Below, piece by piece: positions 44,838-52,960 of a stretch of DNA of 64,000 bases. The first letter of the stretch is position 1. The number at the start of each line of letters is the position of its first letter. The stretch is from assembly GCF_003703975.1 (NCBI RefSeq), contig NZ_ML112622.1, positions 249,971 to 313,970 on the forward strand, given 5' to 3'. Position numbers and translations under genes: made by a program. The DNA comes from Larkinella soli (GTDB taxonomy: Bacteria; Bacteroidota; Bacteroidia; Cytophagales; Spirosomataceae). A model generated the notes under the pieces. That model saw nothing but the letters and a program-made list of their open reading frames with translations. It was not told the origin of the DNA and did no database searches.

Positions 44838-45569
44838 ATGGAACGTAAAGAATTTTTAAAACGGGGTTTCACCAGCCTGCTCGGCTTCATGGCCGTCGCT
44901 CCGATGATCGGCGCCTGCAAGGATTCGGATGTCGGGCCGACGACCGATTCCACCACCTCGACCAACGGCAGTTCGTCGTCCAGCTGCGCCGTGACGCCAT
45001 CGGAAACCGAAGGTCCGTTTCCGACCAAAAAACCGGCGAACTTCGTCCGGAAGGACATTCGCGACGACCGGACGGGCATTCCGCTGGCGATCAGCATCAC
45101 CATCAAAAACGCCGGAAACGGCTGCGCGGCCCTGTCGGGCGCCCTCGTCGATATCTGGCACTGCGACAAGGACGGTTATTATTCGGAATACGGCGGCTCC
45201 GGTATGCAGAGCCTCAATCTGACCGCCGTGGATTTTCTCCGCGGGCGCCAGACGACCGACGCCAACGGTCTGGTGGAATTTACGTCCGTCTTTCCCGGCT
45301 GGTACAGCGGGCGTGCCCCGCACATTCACGTGCATATCTACAACGCGAGCGGAAAATCGCTGCTGGTGACCCAGATCGCGTTCCCCTTCGACATCAGCAA
45401 TACCGTCTACACCACCGGCCAGTCCTACGGGTACACGAAGGGAACGCAGGATACGAAAAACGAGCGCGACAACGTCTTCAGCGACGGTTTCGCGACCGAA
45501 CTGGCCACGGTATCGGGCAGCAATGCCGCCGGTTACACGCTGACGCACACCATCGTCGTCAACGGATAA
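44838..45569 (+). CDS. Intradiol ring-cleavage dioxygenase-like lipoprotein
   Basis: A 243-residue protein starting MERKEFLKRGFTSLLGFMAV with a lipobox ending at the Cys of MIGAC, and a twin-basic N-terminus that could be Tat-like. The intradiol dioxygenase core has SETEGPFPTK, LVDIWHCDKDGYYSEY (first Tyr ligand) and FPGWYSGRAPHIHVHIY, giving the second Tyr and two His that hold Fe(III). The family opens catechol-type rings, while exported Bacteroidota members have unknown substrates. The open frame continues upstream to 44535, overlapping the lactamase gene, but only from 44838 does it resemble a protein N-terminus. A terminator follows. Confidence 0.87.
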   Translation: MERKEFLKRGFTSLLGFMAVAPMIGACKDSDVGPTTDSTTSTNGSSSSSCAVTPSETEGPFPTKKPANFVRKDIRDDRTGIPLAISITIKNAGNGCAALSGALVDIWHCDKDGYYSEYGGSGMQSLNLTAVDFLRGRQTTDANGLVEFTSVFPGWYSGRAPHIHVHIYNASGKSLLVTQIAFPFDISNTVYTTGQSYGYTKGTQDTKNERDNVFSDGFATELATVSGSNAAGYTLTHTIVVNG

Positions 45570-45575
45570 AGGCAG

Positions 45576-45605
45576 CGGCCCGGGGTGAAGCGTCGCTCCG
45601 GGCCG
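45576..45605 (+). terminator. Intrinsic terminator after the dioxygenase gene
   Basis: CGGCCCGGGG pairs with CTCCGGGCCG (10 bp with one G-U pair), loop of 10 bases, followed by TTTATTTTCC. Seven bases after the stop codon. Confidence 0.75.
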
Positions 45606-45732
45606 TTTATTTTCCTATATTACATCCGTATCGGCTTTCTCTGTCGCATGTCTAAAGGTCTGATTCGCCTGAGTTTTCGTAAGATCATCGACGCAGGGTC
45701 GGTTCATGTTCAACCATTTACCGCCGGTTGAC

Positions 45733-46440
45733 ATGGACACCCGGACCCAGGCCCGCATCTTTCTGGCCGACCAGCGCGGCTGCACCGAAACCCCCGGCGG
45801 CACGAGTTGTCACACCCTCAATTTCGGAACGTATACGGCCGAAGGTCGGGAGCCGTTCGGGCCGCTCTGCCGCTTCAGTGACGAGACGCTGCGGGCCGGC
45901 GCCGGGCTGGAAGCGAAATCCGGCGTAAACACCGAGGTGGTTCTTTTGCCGGTCACGGGCGGCCTCGAATACCGGGACGACCAAACGGCCGGCTTTCTCG
46001 AATCGGGGCAGATTGGCGTCTTTTCCCTACCGGCCGGGCGCTCGTACACGGTCACCAATCCCTACGAAACGGAAACCGTGCAGTTTCTGCAACTCTGGTT
46101 CGCCCATGGTTCGTCCGGGTTCGAGCCCGGCTTTTCGGCCGTCCGTTTCGATCTTTCCCAGAAGAACACGCTGCTGCTCCTGTTCGAGCGCCCGGGCGAC
46201 GCTCCGGTGCGGGTGCTGCTGGGCCGCTTCGACGGCCGCCGGGAAGGAAGTTACCTGGCAGCGGCCGGAGCGCAGGGAACGGGGGTCTTCCTGTTCGTTC
46301 TGCAGGGAGTTTTTGAAGCCGCCAACCGGCTGCTCCACGAAAAGGACGGTCTGGGGCTGTGGTTTGACCGGGACGAAGTGATCGAGTTCGAAGCCCTCTC
46401 CAACGATGCCCTGGTCCTGCTCGTCGAAGTGCCCCGCTGA
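45733..46440 (+). CDS. Pirin-family / bicupin protein
   Basis: A 235-residue cytoplasmic protein. I start at the ATG at 45733 because the family begins with a short strand like TQARIFLADQRGC; the ATG at 45706 is also in frame. The first cupin holds LNFGTYTAEGREPFGPL and VVLLPVTGGLEYRD, and the segment VTNPYETETVQFLQLWF is typical of the Bacteroidota pirin-like group. The second half is a shorter cupin (VFLFVLQGVFEAANRLL). Classical pirin metal-binding His residues are not obvious, so quercetinase-type activity is doubtful. No linked genes suggest a role. Confidence 0.8.
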   Translation: MDTRTQARIFLADQRGCTETPGGTSCHTLNFGTYTAEGREPFGPLCRFSDETLRAGAGLEAKSGVNTEVVLLPVTGGLEYRDDQTAGFLESGQIGVFSLPAGRSYTVTNPYETETVQFLQLWFAHGSSGFEPGFSAVRFDLSQKNTLLLLFERPGDAPVRVLLGRFDGRREGSYLAAAGAQGTGVFLFVLQGVFEAANRLLHEKDGLGLWFDRDEVIEFEALSNDALVLLVEVPR

Positions 46441-46446
46441 CCGGGA

Positions 46447-46477
46447 TTGCAAATCTTCGCCGGTTCGGTTAGCTTTA
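46447..46477 (+). promoter_or_regulatory. Promoter TTG-N20-TAGCTTTA
   Basis: TTG at 46447-46449 and TAGCTTTA at 46470-46477 are 20 bases apart, the Bacteroidota spacing. The last base differs from TAnnTTTG. It lies 40 bases before the ATG at 46518. Confidence 0.5.
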
Positions 46478-46517
46478 GTGGCCTGTTCAGGGGTGATACG
46501 CTAACCCTTCCGATCCC

Positions 46518-47090
46518 ATGCCGCCCGAGAAATCCGACGTTCCCAAAAAATCGGTCAATGTTGAACTGCTCCTGGCGATTTCGGCCACTTTTCTGAGCCT
46601 TTGCGCCCTGATCGTTTCCATCTTTCAGACCGGCATCGCCCGGGAGCAGACGGTCATCGCCCAGCAACAGCAGCAGGCTTCGGTATGGCCGCATGTTCAG
46701 CTGGCCTATTCCCAGAACGGCGACCAGTTTACCTGGTCGGTACTCAACAACGGGGTCGGCCCGGCCGTGGTGAAGGCGGTTTCCATTCGTTATCAGGGGA
46801 AAAAGTATCCCACCCATTACGCTCTGCTTTCGGAAATGATGGAACGATACGGGCAGGGCGCCCGCATTCAGATGGATATTGCCGACATTTCCCCGGGTAA
46901 CGTCCTGAAATCGGACGGTGAACTGGTCCTGGGACGCCTGGCCAACAGCCGGCCGGTCGCCGACGCCCTGCGGGGGATGATTATGGACTCTTCCTTTCAC
47001 TTCCGGCTCGTTTACGCCGACGTGTACGGGAACTGCTGGCAGAACGACCAGGATCAGGTAACCCGTCTCTCCCGCTGTCCCGACCGCTGA
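46518..47090 (+). CDS. Hypothetical protein with one N-terminal membrane helix
   Basis: A 190-residue protein with one N-terminal membrane helix (VELLLAISATFLSLCALIVS), a short Gln-rich segment (VIAQQQQQAS), and a soluble domain that starts VWPHVQLAYSQNGDQFTWSV and contains LNNGVGPAVVKAVSIRYQGK, a beta-sandwich-like pattern. No catalytic motif is seen. Similar proteins in Bacteroidota are annotated only as hypothetical. It has its own promoter-like sequence and no close partner. Confidence 0.7.
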   Translation: MPPEKSDVPKKSVNVELLLAISATFLSLCALIVSIFQTGIAREQTVIAQQQQQASVWPHVQLAYSQNGDQFTWSVLNNGVGPAVVKAVSIRYQGKKYPTHYALLSEMMERYGQGARIQMDIADISPGNVLKSDGELVLGRLANSRPVADALRGMIMDSSFHFRLVYADVYGNCWQNDQDQVTRLSRCPDR

Positions 47091-47153
47091 TCGATTCCGT
47101 CTGTTCCTATCCGGCGGCCTTCAGTCCGGGTAGCTCCCGGACCGCATTTCGTC

Positions 47154-47161
47154 TACCTTTA
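47154..47161 (+). promoter_or_regulatory. -7-like box TACCTTTA before the acetyltransferase
   Basis: Seven of eight matches to TAnnTTTG, 26 bases before the ATG at 47188. No -33 TTG is evident. Confidence 0.3.
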
Positions 47162-47187
47162 GGCCGGTATTTAAAACCGGAATCGAA

Positions 47188-47757
47188 ATGCAGACAAAAT
47201 CGGAGAAAGAAAAAATGCTGGCGGGGGAATTGTACGATGCTCAGGACCCGGAACTAAGCGCCGACCGAGTCCGCACCCGGCTCCTCCTCCTGGCTCTGAA
47301 CCAATCCAGGGAGGACGAGCCGGAGGAGCAAATCCGGCTGTTAAAGGAACTGCTGCCCCAGGCCGGTGAGGGGCTGATGATTCAGCCGCCTTTTTACTGC
47401 GACTACGGGTATAATATTCTGACGGGCGAGAAGGTGTTTTTCAACTTCAACTGCGTCGTGCTGGACGTGACGACCGTGACCATCGGCAGCCGGACCCTGT
47501 TCGGCCCGAACGTCCAGATTTACACCGCCACCCACCCGACGGACCATAAAGTCCGGGCTTCGGGGCTGGAGTTTGCCAAACCGATCGTCATCGGGGAAGA
47601 CGTCTGGGTCGGCGGCAGCGCGGTCATCTGCCCCGGCGTCACCATCGGCGACCGCAGCATCATCGGCGCCGGCAGCGTCGTCACGCGCGATATTCCGGCC
47701 GACGTCTTTGCCGCCGGAAACCCCTGCCGGGTCATCCGGTCCCTCGGCGACTCCTGA
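47188..47757 (+). CDS. Sugar O-acetyltransferase (maltose/galactoside type, left-handed beta helix)
   Basis: A 189-residue protein with the Mac N-terminal domain (KMLAGELYDAQDPELSADRV) and the hexapeptide-repeat beta helix (YGYNILTGEKVFFNFNCVVL, then VTIGSRTLFGPNV). The catalytic His lies in YTATHPTDHKVR. The C-terminal repeats include GGSAVICPGVTIGDRSIIGA and end AAGNPCRVIRSL. It acetylates hydroxyl groups of sugars using acetyl-CoA, working as a cytoplasmic trimer. The full family length is present. It is convergent with the DinB gene, with one base between stops. Confidence 0.92.
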   Translation: MQTKSEKEKMLAGELYDAQDPELSADRVRTRLLLLALNQSREDEPEEQIRLLKELLPQAGEGLMIQPPFYCDYGYNILTGEKVFFNFNCVVLDVTTVTIGSRTLFGPNVQIYTATHPTDHKVRASGLEFAKPIVIGEDVWVGGSAVICPGVTIGDRSIIGAGSVVTRDIPADVFAAGNPCRVIRSLGDS

Positions 47758-47758
47758 C

Positions 47759-48259
47759 CTATTTCCAGGCGCCCAGCAACCGCCGGATTACCAGAATCTC
47801 GCCCGTGTGATAGCTGGTATGGTCGACGATGAGCAGGGCTTCGCGGAGCAGATTCTGGCCTTTACCGTGCGCAAACGGGGTGTACAGGTCATGGTCGGGG
47901 TCGGTCAGCAGGGCAATGAAGGCGTCGCGGTCTTTCCGGATCTGATCGAGGGCGGCCTCCCAGAGCGCATCCCCGGCCGGGGCGGTTTCCTTCGGCCAGT
48001 AGCCCTCCGGCCAGGGCGGTGACTGATAGGTCGCATCGCGGGAGAACTCAAGAATATCATTTTGAGCGATCCGGATATGTTCGACCAGCTGCCAGATGCT
48101 GTAGGGCAGCTTTTCGGGAACCACCCCGCGCAGTTCGGCGGGCAGGTCCTTCACGGCCTCGTCGAAGGTAGCGTGGGCGTGACCGCCCCGAAGAAATTGA
48201 ATCAGCTGTTTCCGAACTGCCTGGTTGGTGGCGTCGGCTGAGGGAACGATGGACGACAT
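47759..48259 (-). CDS. DinB-family four-helix protein
   Basis: A 166-residue protein with the DinB fold: LIQFLRGGHAHATFDEAVKD, then SIWQLVEHIRIAQNDILEFS, then VDHTSYHTGEILVIRRLLG. The three His that form the family's metal site are visible in HAHAT, VEHIR and YHTGE. Members include thiol-dependent transferases and proteins of unknown role. It is followed downstream by the convergent acetyltransferase, and preceded, 33 bases upstream on the same strand, by the end of the CehA/McbA-type gene, so it may be the second gene of that transcript. Confidence 0.88.
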   Translation of the reverse strand: MSSIVPSADATNQAVRKQLIQFLRGGHAHATFDEAVKDLPAELRGVVPEKLPYSIWQLVEHIRIAQNDILEFSRDATYQSPPWPEGYWPKETAPAGDALWEAALDQIRKDRDAFIALLTDPDHDLYTPFAHGKGQNLLREALLIVDHTSYHTGEILVIRRLLGAWK

Positions 48260-48292
48260 AACTTTTAAAGGAAAGGGGTGATGGATCGTCGT

Positions 48293-50350
48293 TCAGTCGG
48301 CGGCCTCCCAGGCGGCTTTGAACCGGGTGAAACCGGCCTGCACCCGCGCCGGGGCCTGCTCCAGCGCCTGCCGGCAGGCCGGCTCCCTCAGGCGGTTACG
48401 TTCCTGGAGGACGGCGGCCGTCTGAACGATCACTGCCTCATCGAAACCCGCCAGCCGGTCGAAAAGTTGGCGAAAATCATCTTTTGATGCCTCCACCAGT
48501 TGAAGCGCGTACGTATACGCAGCGGTTTTTCGGCCATCGCCGTCGGCATCGATCCAGACTGCACCCGACGCCCCGATCAGCCGCGGATTCCACTCCGCCG
48601 ATACCCGCTGGTAGGGATTCGGAACGGCCCAGAACGGCCGCGACACACCCGGCCCCTCCGCCACGGCCACCAGCCAGACGTCCTGCCTGCCGACCGGTAT
48701 CGTCCAGCTTCCCTCCCACTGCACCCCGTTCCGGCCGGGTTTGGAAATAACCGCTTCTCTGATTTTCAACCCGTTGGCATACAGCGAAACCCGGTCGGCT
48801 TTCAGCCAGGAAGGCCCCAGCACCCGCACCGAAGTCCGTACCTCGCCCGCAGCAGGCACCAGATCGCCCGGACCGAAACGCCGGTCGATCGTCAGCTCGG
48901 CCATGAGGCCGAAGCTGACCATGACCCGCCCCGCCAGAAACTGATCCACCGCGCGGTCGACGTCGATGCGGCCGGGCTGCCCGTCCGGATAACGGATGTA
49001 GGTGCGGCCCTGCCCCACCAGATACCGCCCGACGTCGTGCGAATCGCTGGAACCGACCGGCGTCAGCAGCCGGCCCCGGTTCAGAACGCCGAACCAGTCG
49101 CGGAACAGCTGCAGGATATCCTTCTGCTGGGCGCTGGAGTTGATCACCTCCATGGCGTTGGCGGGCAGGTTCCAGCCCTGCCGGTCCAGCCCGGCTTCGG
49201 AAACGTACCGTTTCGGCCCGAAGGGGATAAAGTCGTAGTGTTTGTCGCGGGCGTGGTTCAGAATGATGACGCGGCCGTTGCCGTCGAGGTTACGGGCCGC
49301 GGCCGGCCAGTCCTTCACGCGGTGGTCGGGAACGGGGGCGGAGGGCGAAACCGGAAAGACGTTGAAATGACCGACTTCCGTAGTGAACTCGTTGCCCGTC
49401 ACGGCCGTAAACCAGGCATTGAGCTTCATTTCAGCCGCGACGGGCGCAATATCGACGGCCACGTTATGATCGGTCAGGATGGGCAGTTCGAGGCCCTCGC
49501 CCGCGATGCTCAGTACGCGCTCCTGCACCGTGGCATCGCCGTGCCGGGAGTAGGAAAACGTATGGATATGCGGGTCGGCGGCAATCCAGCCGTCGGTCGG
49601 CACCTCTTTCTCAATCTGGAGCCGGTGCCGGACGGCGTCCCCCGCTTTCAGGTTCAGCGTGAGCGAATCGACTCCGTATTCGGTGCCCCGACCGGCATAG
49701 ACCGTATAGCGACCGGCCGGAAGACTGAAGGCGGCTTTGCCGTCGCCGGTATACAGAACCCCGGTGCGGACGGCCAGCGTCTGGTTCGGGAGCGCCCGCA
49801 GAGGCTGTAACGCGCCGTTCGGGTCGGCTACGGTGATGCGGACGGGCAGCGGCCGGCCGGTTTTCCGTTCCGTCACCGTCAGTTCGACCCGGGCCTCTCC
49901 CAGAAGCCGGTCCGTCGGGCGATCGAAGAGGCTGATGGCCCCCACCCGGATATCATCCGGCAGAGGGTCGGTTCGGCCGAACGGTTTGGTGTAGGCGATA
50001 GTCAGCGTATTTTCACCCTCCACGAGGGTGTTGGGCCGCACCGGCAGGTAGCAGATGCGGGCACTTTCATCAGGGTCGAGCCGGCCGAGTTCCTGTCCGT
50101 TCAGGGTAACGCTCCAGCCCAGCCGCACATCTTCCTGCCGCAGACTTAGGGTCTGCTCCACGTTGTTCTTCCGGGCGCTGAATCGAACGGTCAGCTGTTT
50201 TTCGGCCGATCCGCGAAAGCGGTTCCACTCCGGCTCGTCGCCCGCCCGCAGGTGATGCAGGGGCTGTTCTACCACCAGCGATTGAGCTGGCAGGCCGTAG
50301 CCGACCGCCACCAGCAGCAACACCGATCCCGTTTTTACTATCGTCTGCAT
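48293..50350 (-). CDS. CehA/McbA-type PHP metallohydrolase
   Basis: A 685-residue secreted protein (signal peptide VLLLVAVGYGLPAQS). An N-terminal beta-sandwich domain (about 25-150) and an Ig-like domain (RLLGEARVELTVTERKTGRP) precede the PHP domain, which starts with DPHIHTFSYSRHGD near residue 257 and continues with LELPILTDHNV, HFNVFPVSPSAPVPDHRV, IILNHARDKHYDF and VGSSDSHDVGR. These give the His/Asp metal ligands. CehA and McbA hydrolyse carbamates such as carbaryl, but most relatives have unknown phosphoester or amide substrates. It is the probable first gene of a unit with the DinB gene. Confidence 0.87.
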   Translation of the reverse strand: MQTIVKTGSVLLLVAVGYGLPAQSLVVEQPLHHLRAGDEPEWNRFRGSAEKQLTVRFSARKNNVEQTLSLRQEDVRLGWSVTLNGQELGRLDPDESARICYLPVRPNTLVEGENTLTIAYTKPFGRTDPLPDDIRVGAISLFDRPTDRLLGEARVELTVTERKTGRPLPVRITVADPNGALQPLRALPNQTLAVRTGVLYTGDGKAAFSLPAGRYTVYAGRGTEYGVDSLTLNLKAGDAVRHRLQIEKEVPTDGWIAADPHIHTFSYSRHGDATVQERVLSIAGEGLELPILTDHNVAVDIAPVAAEMKLNAWFTAVTGNEFTTEVGHFNVFPVSPSAPVPDHRVKDWPAAARNLDGNGRVIILNHARDKHYDFIPFGPKRYVSEAGLDRQGWNLPANAMEVINSSAQQKDILQLFRDWFGVLNRGRLLTPVGSSDSHDVGRYLVGQGRTYIRYPDGQPGRIDVDRAVDQFLAGRVMVSFGLMAELTIDRRFGPGDLVPAAGEVRTSVRVLGPSWLKADRVSLYANGLKIREAVISKPGRNGVQWEGSWTIPVGRQDVWLVAVAEGPGVSRPFWAVPNPYQRVSAEWNPRLIGASGAVWIDADGDGRKTAAYTYALQLVEASKDDFRQLFDRLAGFDEAVIVQTAAVLQERNRLREPACRQALEQAPARVQAGFTRFKAAWEAAD

Positions 50351-50505
50351 ACCGGTTCAGGAAGTATCGATTCCACCAGACCTAAAAGGAGGTCTATACA
50401 GAAAACCTACCCTGAGAATACATCCGCTTCATACCCCGTTTCTTCCGTTTGAAAGAAAAGTTTTAAATGTTTATTTAAAATATTTTTTCTAATGTTCACT
50501 ATACT

Positions 50506-50513
50506 TACTTTTG
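50506..50513 (+). promoter_or_regulatory. -7 promoter box TACTTTTG for the efflux operon
   Basis: An exact TAnnTTTG match. Transcription from about 50520 would give a leader near 180 bases containing the palindrome. Confidence 0.45.
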
Positions 50514-50591
50514 CTCCCGGATTCAGGACGAAATTGCCCCTATGGAAAAGCCAATACACGAATCATCCTTCGCAGTAATTACTTTTCGCCT

Positions 50592-50611
50592 GGTTTCACC
50601 ATGGTGAAACC
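50592..50611. promoter_or_regulatory. Perfect 20-bp palindrome, candidate operator
   Basis: GGTTTCACCATGGTGAAACC is fully self-complementary, without a loop, which suits a dimeric DNA-binding protein such as a TetR repressor better than an RNA hairpin. It lies 90 bases before the ATG of the TolC gene. The binding protein is unknown and not encoded nearby. Confidence 0.5.
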
Positions 50612-50701
50612 GGGGGAATGCCGGCCTGAACCGCTATTTTTTTTGAATTTGTATTAAATAAATATTTAAACTTTCTTTTTAATTCAGGTGACTTCAATCC
50701 C

Positions 50702-51985
50702 ATGAAATCGATCCTTTTCGTCCTGTGTCTGCTGAGTATCCCGGCCGGGAGCCGGGCGCAGACGGTGCAGGCTCTGGCGCTGGAAGACTGCTATGCCCTG
50801 GCCCTGGAAAACTATCCGCTCATCCGGCAGCGCGAACTCATCCGGAAAACCCGGGACTACACGGTTGAAAATGCCGCCCGGGGGTTTCTGCCGCAACTGT
50901 CGGTTTCGGGCCAGGCTACCTATCAGAACCAGACGGTCGATTTTTCGGAAAGCCCGCTGGGGGCCGTCGTCCCGAACGGTATTTCACTGCCTAAGATCAG
51001 CAAGGACCAGTACCGGATCACCGGCCAGGTGGATCAGCTGCTGTACGACGGAGGAGCCATCCGGCTTTCGCAGGAAGCCCGGCGCACCGAAGCCGGGGTG
51101 CAGGAACAGACCCTGGAAGTGACGCTTTACGGCCTCCGGGAGCGCGTCAACGGCCTGTTTTTCGGCATCAGCCTGATTGATGAGCAACTGCTGCTGGCCG
51201 ATCTTCGCAGGGCCGACATCCGGAACGTCGTGGAGCGTACGGAAGCCGCCCTCGCCAACGGAACGGCCTTTCGGAGCAGCCTCAATGAACTGCGCGCCGA
51301 ACTGATCCGCGCCGACCAGACCACCACCGAACTGAAAGCCGCCCGCCGGGCCTATCTGAATATGCTCGGCGTACTGATCAACCGGCCTCTCAATGACGGC
51401 ACGGTGCTCGACCGCCCCCGGCCCATTGCGCTGAACGCCCAGATCAACCGGCCTGAACTGACCCTGTTCGACCGGCAGAAGCGGCTTTACGACGTGCAGG
51501 AGAGCCGGCTGAAAGTGGACGCCCGGCCCCGGATCAGCGCTTTTTATCAGGAAAACTACGGCCGGCCGACCTTCAACATTCTCAGCAACCGGTTCGATTT
51601 CTTCCGGATCGGCGGCCTCCGGCTCAACTGGTCGCTGGGCAGCCTCTACACCACGCGCCGGAACGACCGGCTGCTGCTCGATCTCAGCCGGCGGCAGGTA
51701 GACCTGCAACGGGAAACCTTCCTGTTCAACACCGGCCTGTCGCTGGTGCAGCAGAGCGCCGAGGTGCAGAAATACCGCGACCTGATCGAACAGGACCGGC
51801 AGATCGTCGACCTCCGGAATGCGGTCAAGACCTCGGCGGCCGCCCAGTTGCAGAACGGCGTCATCACCACCCACGACTACATCAGTCAGGTGAACGCCGA
51901 GAATGAAGCCCGGCAGTCGCTCGCCCTGCATCAGATTCAGATGCTTCAGGCTCAGTATATGTATAAAACCACCTCCGGAAACTAA
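50702..51985 (+). CDS. TolC-family outer-membrane efflux protein
   Basis: A 427-residue protein with a signal peptide (ILFVLCLLSIPAGSRAQ). It has the two repeats of the outer-membrane efflux family: long helices and beta segments beginning LALEDCYALALENYPLIRQR and, in the second half, FDFFRIGGLRLNWSLGSLYT. The C-terminal end ALHQIQMLQAQYMYKTTS is typical. It forms the trimeric outer-membrane channel of the pump encoded by the next five genes. The gene for the periplasmic adaptor starts 14 bases downstream. Confidence 0.92.
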   Translation: MKSILFVLCLLSIPAGSRAQTVQALALEDCYALALENYPLIRQRELIRKTRDYTVENAARGFLPQLSVSGQATYQNQTVDFSESPLGAVVPNGISLPKISKDQYRITGQVDQLLYDGGAIRLSQEARRTEAGVQEQTLEVTLYGLRERVNGLFFGISLIDEQLLLADLRRADIRNVVERTEAALANGTAFRSSLNELRAELIRADQTTTELKAARRAYLNMLGVLINRPLNDGTVLDRPRPIALNAQINRPELTLFDRQKRLYDVQESRLKVDARPRISAFYQENYGRPTFNILSNRFDFFRIGGLRLNWSLGSLYTTRRNDRLLLDLSRRQVDLQRETFLFNTGLSLVQQSAEVQKYRDLIEQDRQIVDLRNAVKTSAAAQLQNGVITTHDYISQVNAENEARQSLALHQIQMLQAQYMYKTTSGN

Positions 51986-51999
51986 TCAGCAACCAACCG

Positions 52000-52956
52000 A
52001 TGAAACCATTTGCCTCCCTCATTCTCCTGGCGGCCGTTCTCAGCAGCTGCGGCAACGACGGCCCCGACTACGACGCTTCGGGCAACTTCGAAGCCGACGA
52101 AGTGATCGTTTCCGCCCAGCAGAACGGCCAGATTCTGTCCTTCACGCCCAACGAGGGCGACCTGCTGAAGGCCGGCGCCCCGGTGGGTCAGATCGACGTA
52201 GCCTCGGCCCGGCTTCAGAAAGAACAGGTGCAGGCGTCCATGCAGGCCCTCCGCGAACGTACCAGCAGCGTGGAGCCGCAGGTGGAGCTGACCCGCCGGC
52301 AACTGGCCGTGCAGGAAGCCCAGCTCCGGCAGCTTCTCCGCGAACGCACCCGTACCGAAAACCTGATCAAAGCCGACGCGGCCACGCAGAAGCAGCTCGA
52401 CGACCTCAACGCCCAGATCGACCAGCTGCAGAAGCAGACGGCCGTGACGCGGCAGCAGATCCGGGTGCAGGAAACCGGCGTCGCCACCCAGAACCGGGGC
52501 GTCCTGAGCGAACGCGGCTCTCTGTCCAAAGTTGCCGAGCAGTACGAGCTACAAGTGCAGAAAGGCCGCATTATCAACCCTTTGGCGGGGACAGTCCTGA
52601 CCAAATACGCCTTTGCGGGCGAGATGGCGACGGTCGGAAAACCGCTTTACCGGATCGCCGACACCGACACGCTTACTCTGCGGGCCTACATCACCGGCGA
52701 CCAGCTGCCGCAGGTCCGGCTCGGGCAGGCCGTGACGGTGCGGATCGATCAGGGCGAAGACCGCTCTAAAACTTATCCGGGAACGGTCGGCTGGATTTCG
52801 TCGAAGTCGGAATTTACGCCCAAAACCATCCAGACGAAGGACGAACGGGCCAATCTGGTCTACGCCCTGAAAATCCGGGTGAAAAATGACGGCTTTCTGA
52901 AAATCGGCATGTACGGCGAAGTGCTTCTGAATGCCGCTGTGGGCCAAAACCGGTAA
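52000..52956 (+). CDS. HlyD-family periplasmic adaptor (lipoprotein)
   Basis: A 318-residue protein with a lipobox (LLAAVLSSC). A lipoyl half (EADEVIVSAQQNGQILSFTP) is followed by a long coiled coil (about 70-185, with many Gln, for example VQASMQALRERTSSVEPQVE), the second lipoyl half (IINPLAGTVLTKYAFAGEMA), and a beta-barrel domain (LRAYITGDQLPQVRLGQAVT). It links the inner-membrane ABC permeases to the TolC protein. The order and spacing resemble the YbhG-F-S-R type pump of enterobacteria. The stop is 4 bases from the next ATG. Confidence 0.92.
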   Translation: MKPFASLILLAAVLSSCGNDGPDYDASGNFEADEVIVSAQQNGQILSFTPNEGDLLKAGAPVGQIDVASARLQKEQVQASMQALRERTSSVEPQVELTRRQLAVQEAQLRQLLRERTRTENLIKADAATQKQLDDLNAQIDQLQKQTAVTRQQIRVQETGVATQNRGVLSERGSLSKVAEQYELQVQKGRIINPLAGTVLTKYAFAGEMATVGKPLYRIADTDTLTLRAYITGDQLPQVRLGQAVTVRIDQGEDRSKTYPGTVGWISSKSEFTPKTIQTKDERANLVYALKIRVKNDGFLKIGMYGEVLLNAAVGQNR

Positions 52957-52960
52957 AACC

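Larger units (their letters stand above)
50351..50701. other. Leader region of the efflux operon
   Basis: AT-rich 351-base region between divergent genes. It holds a -7 box at 50506-50513, a possible 21-codon frame from the ATG at 50542 (MEKPIHESSFAVITFRLVSP, ending after Trp), a perfect 20-bp palindrome at 50592-50611 that overlaps the end of that frame, and a second AT-rich stretch directly before the TolC gene. No regulator gene is present, although such operons usually begin with one of the TetR type. Confidence 0.5.
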
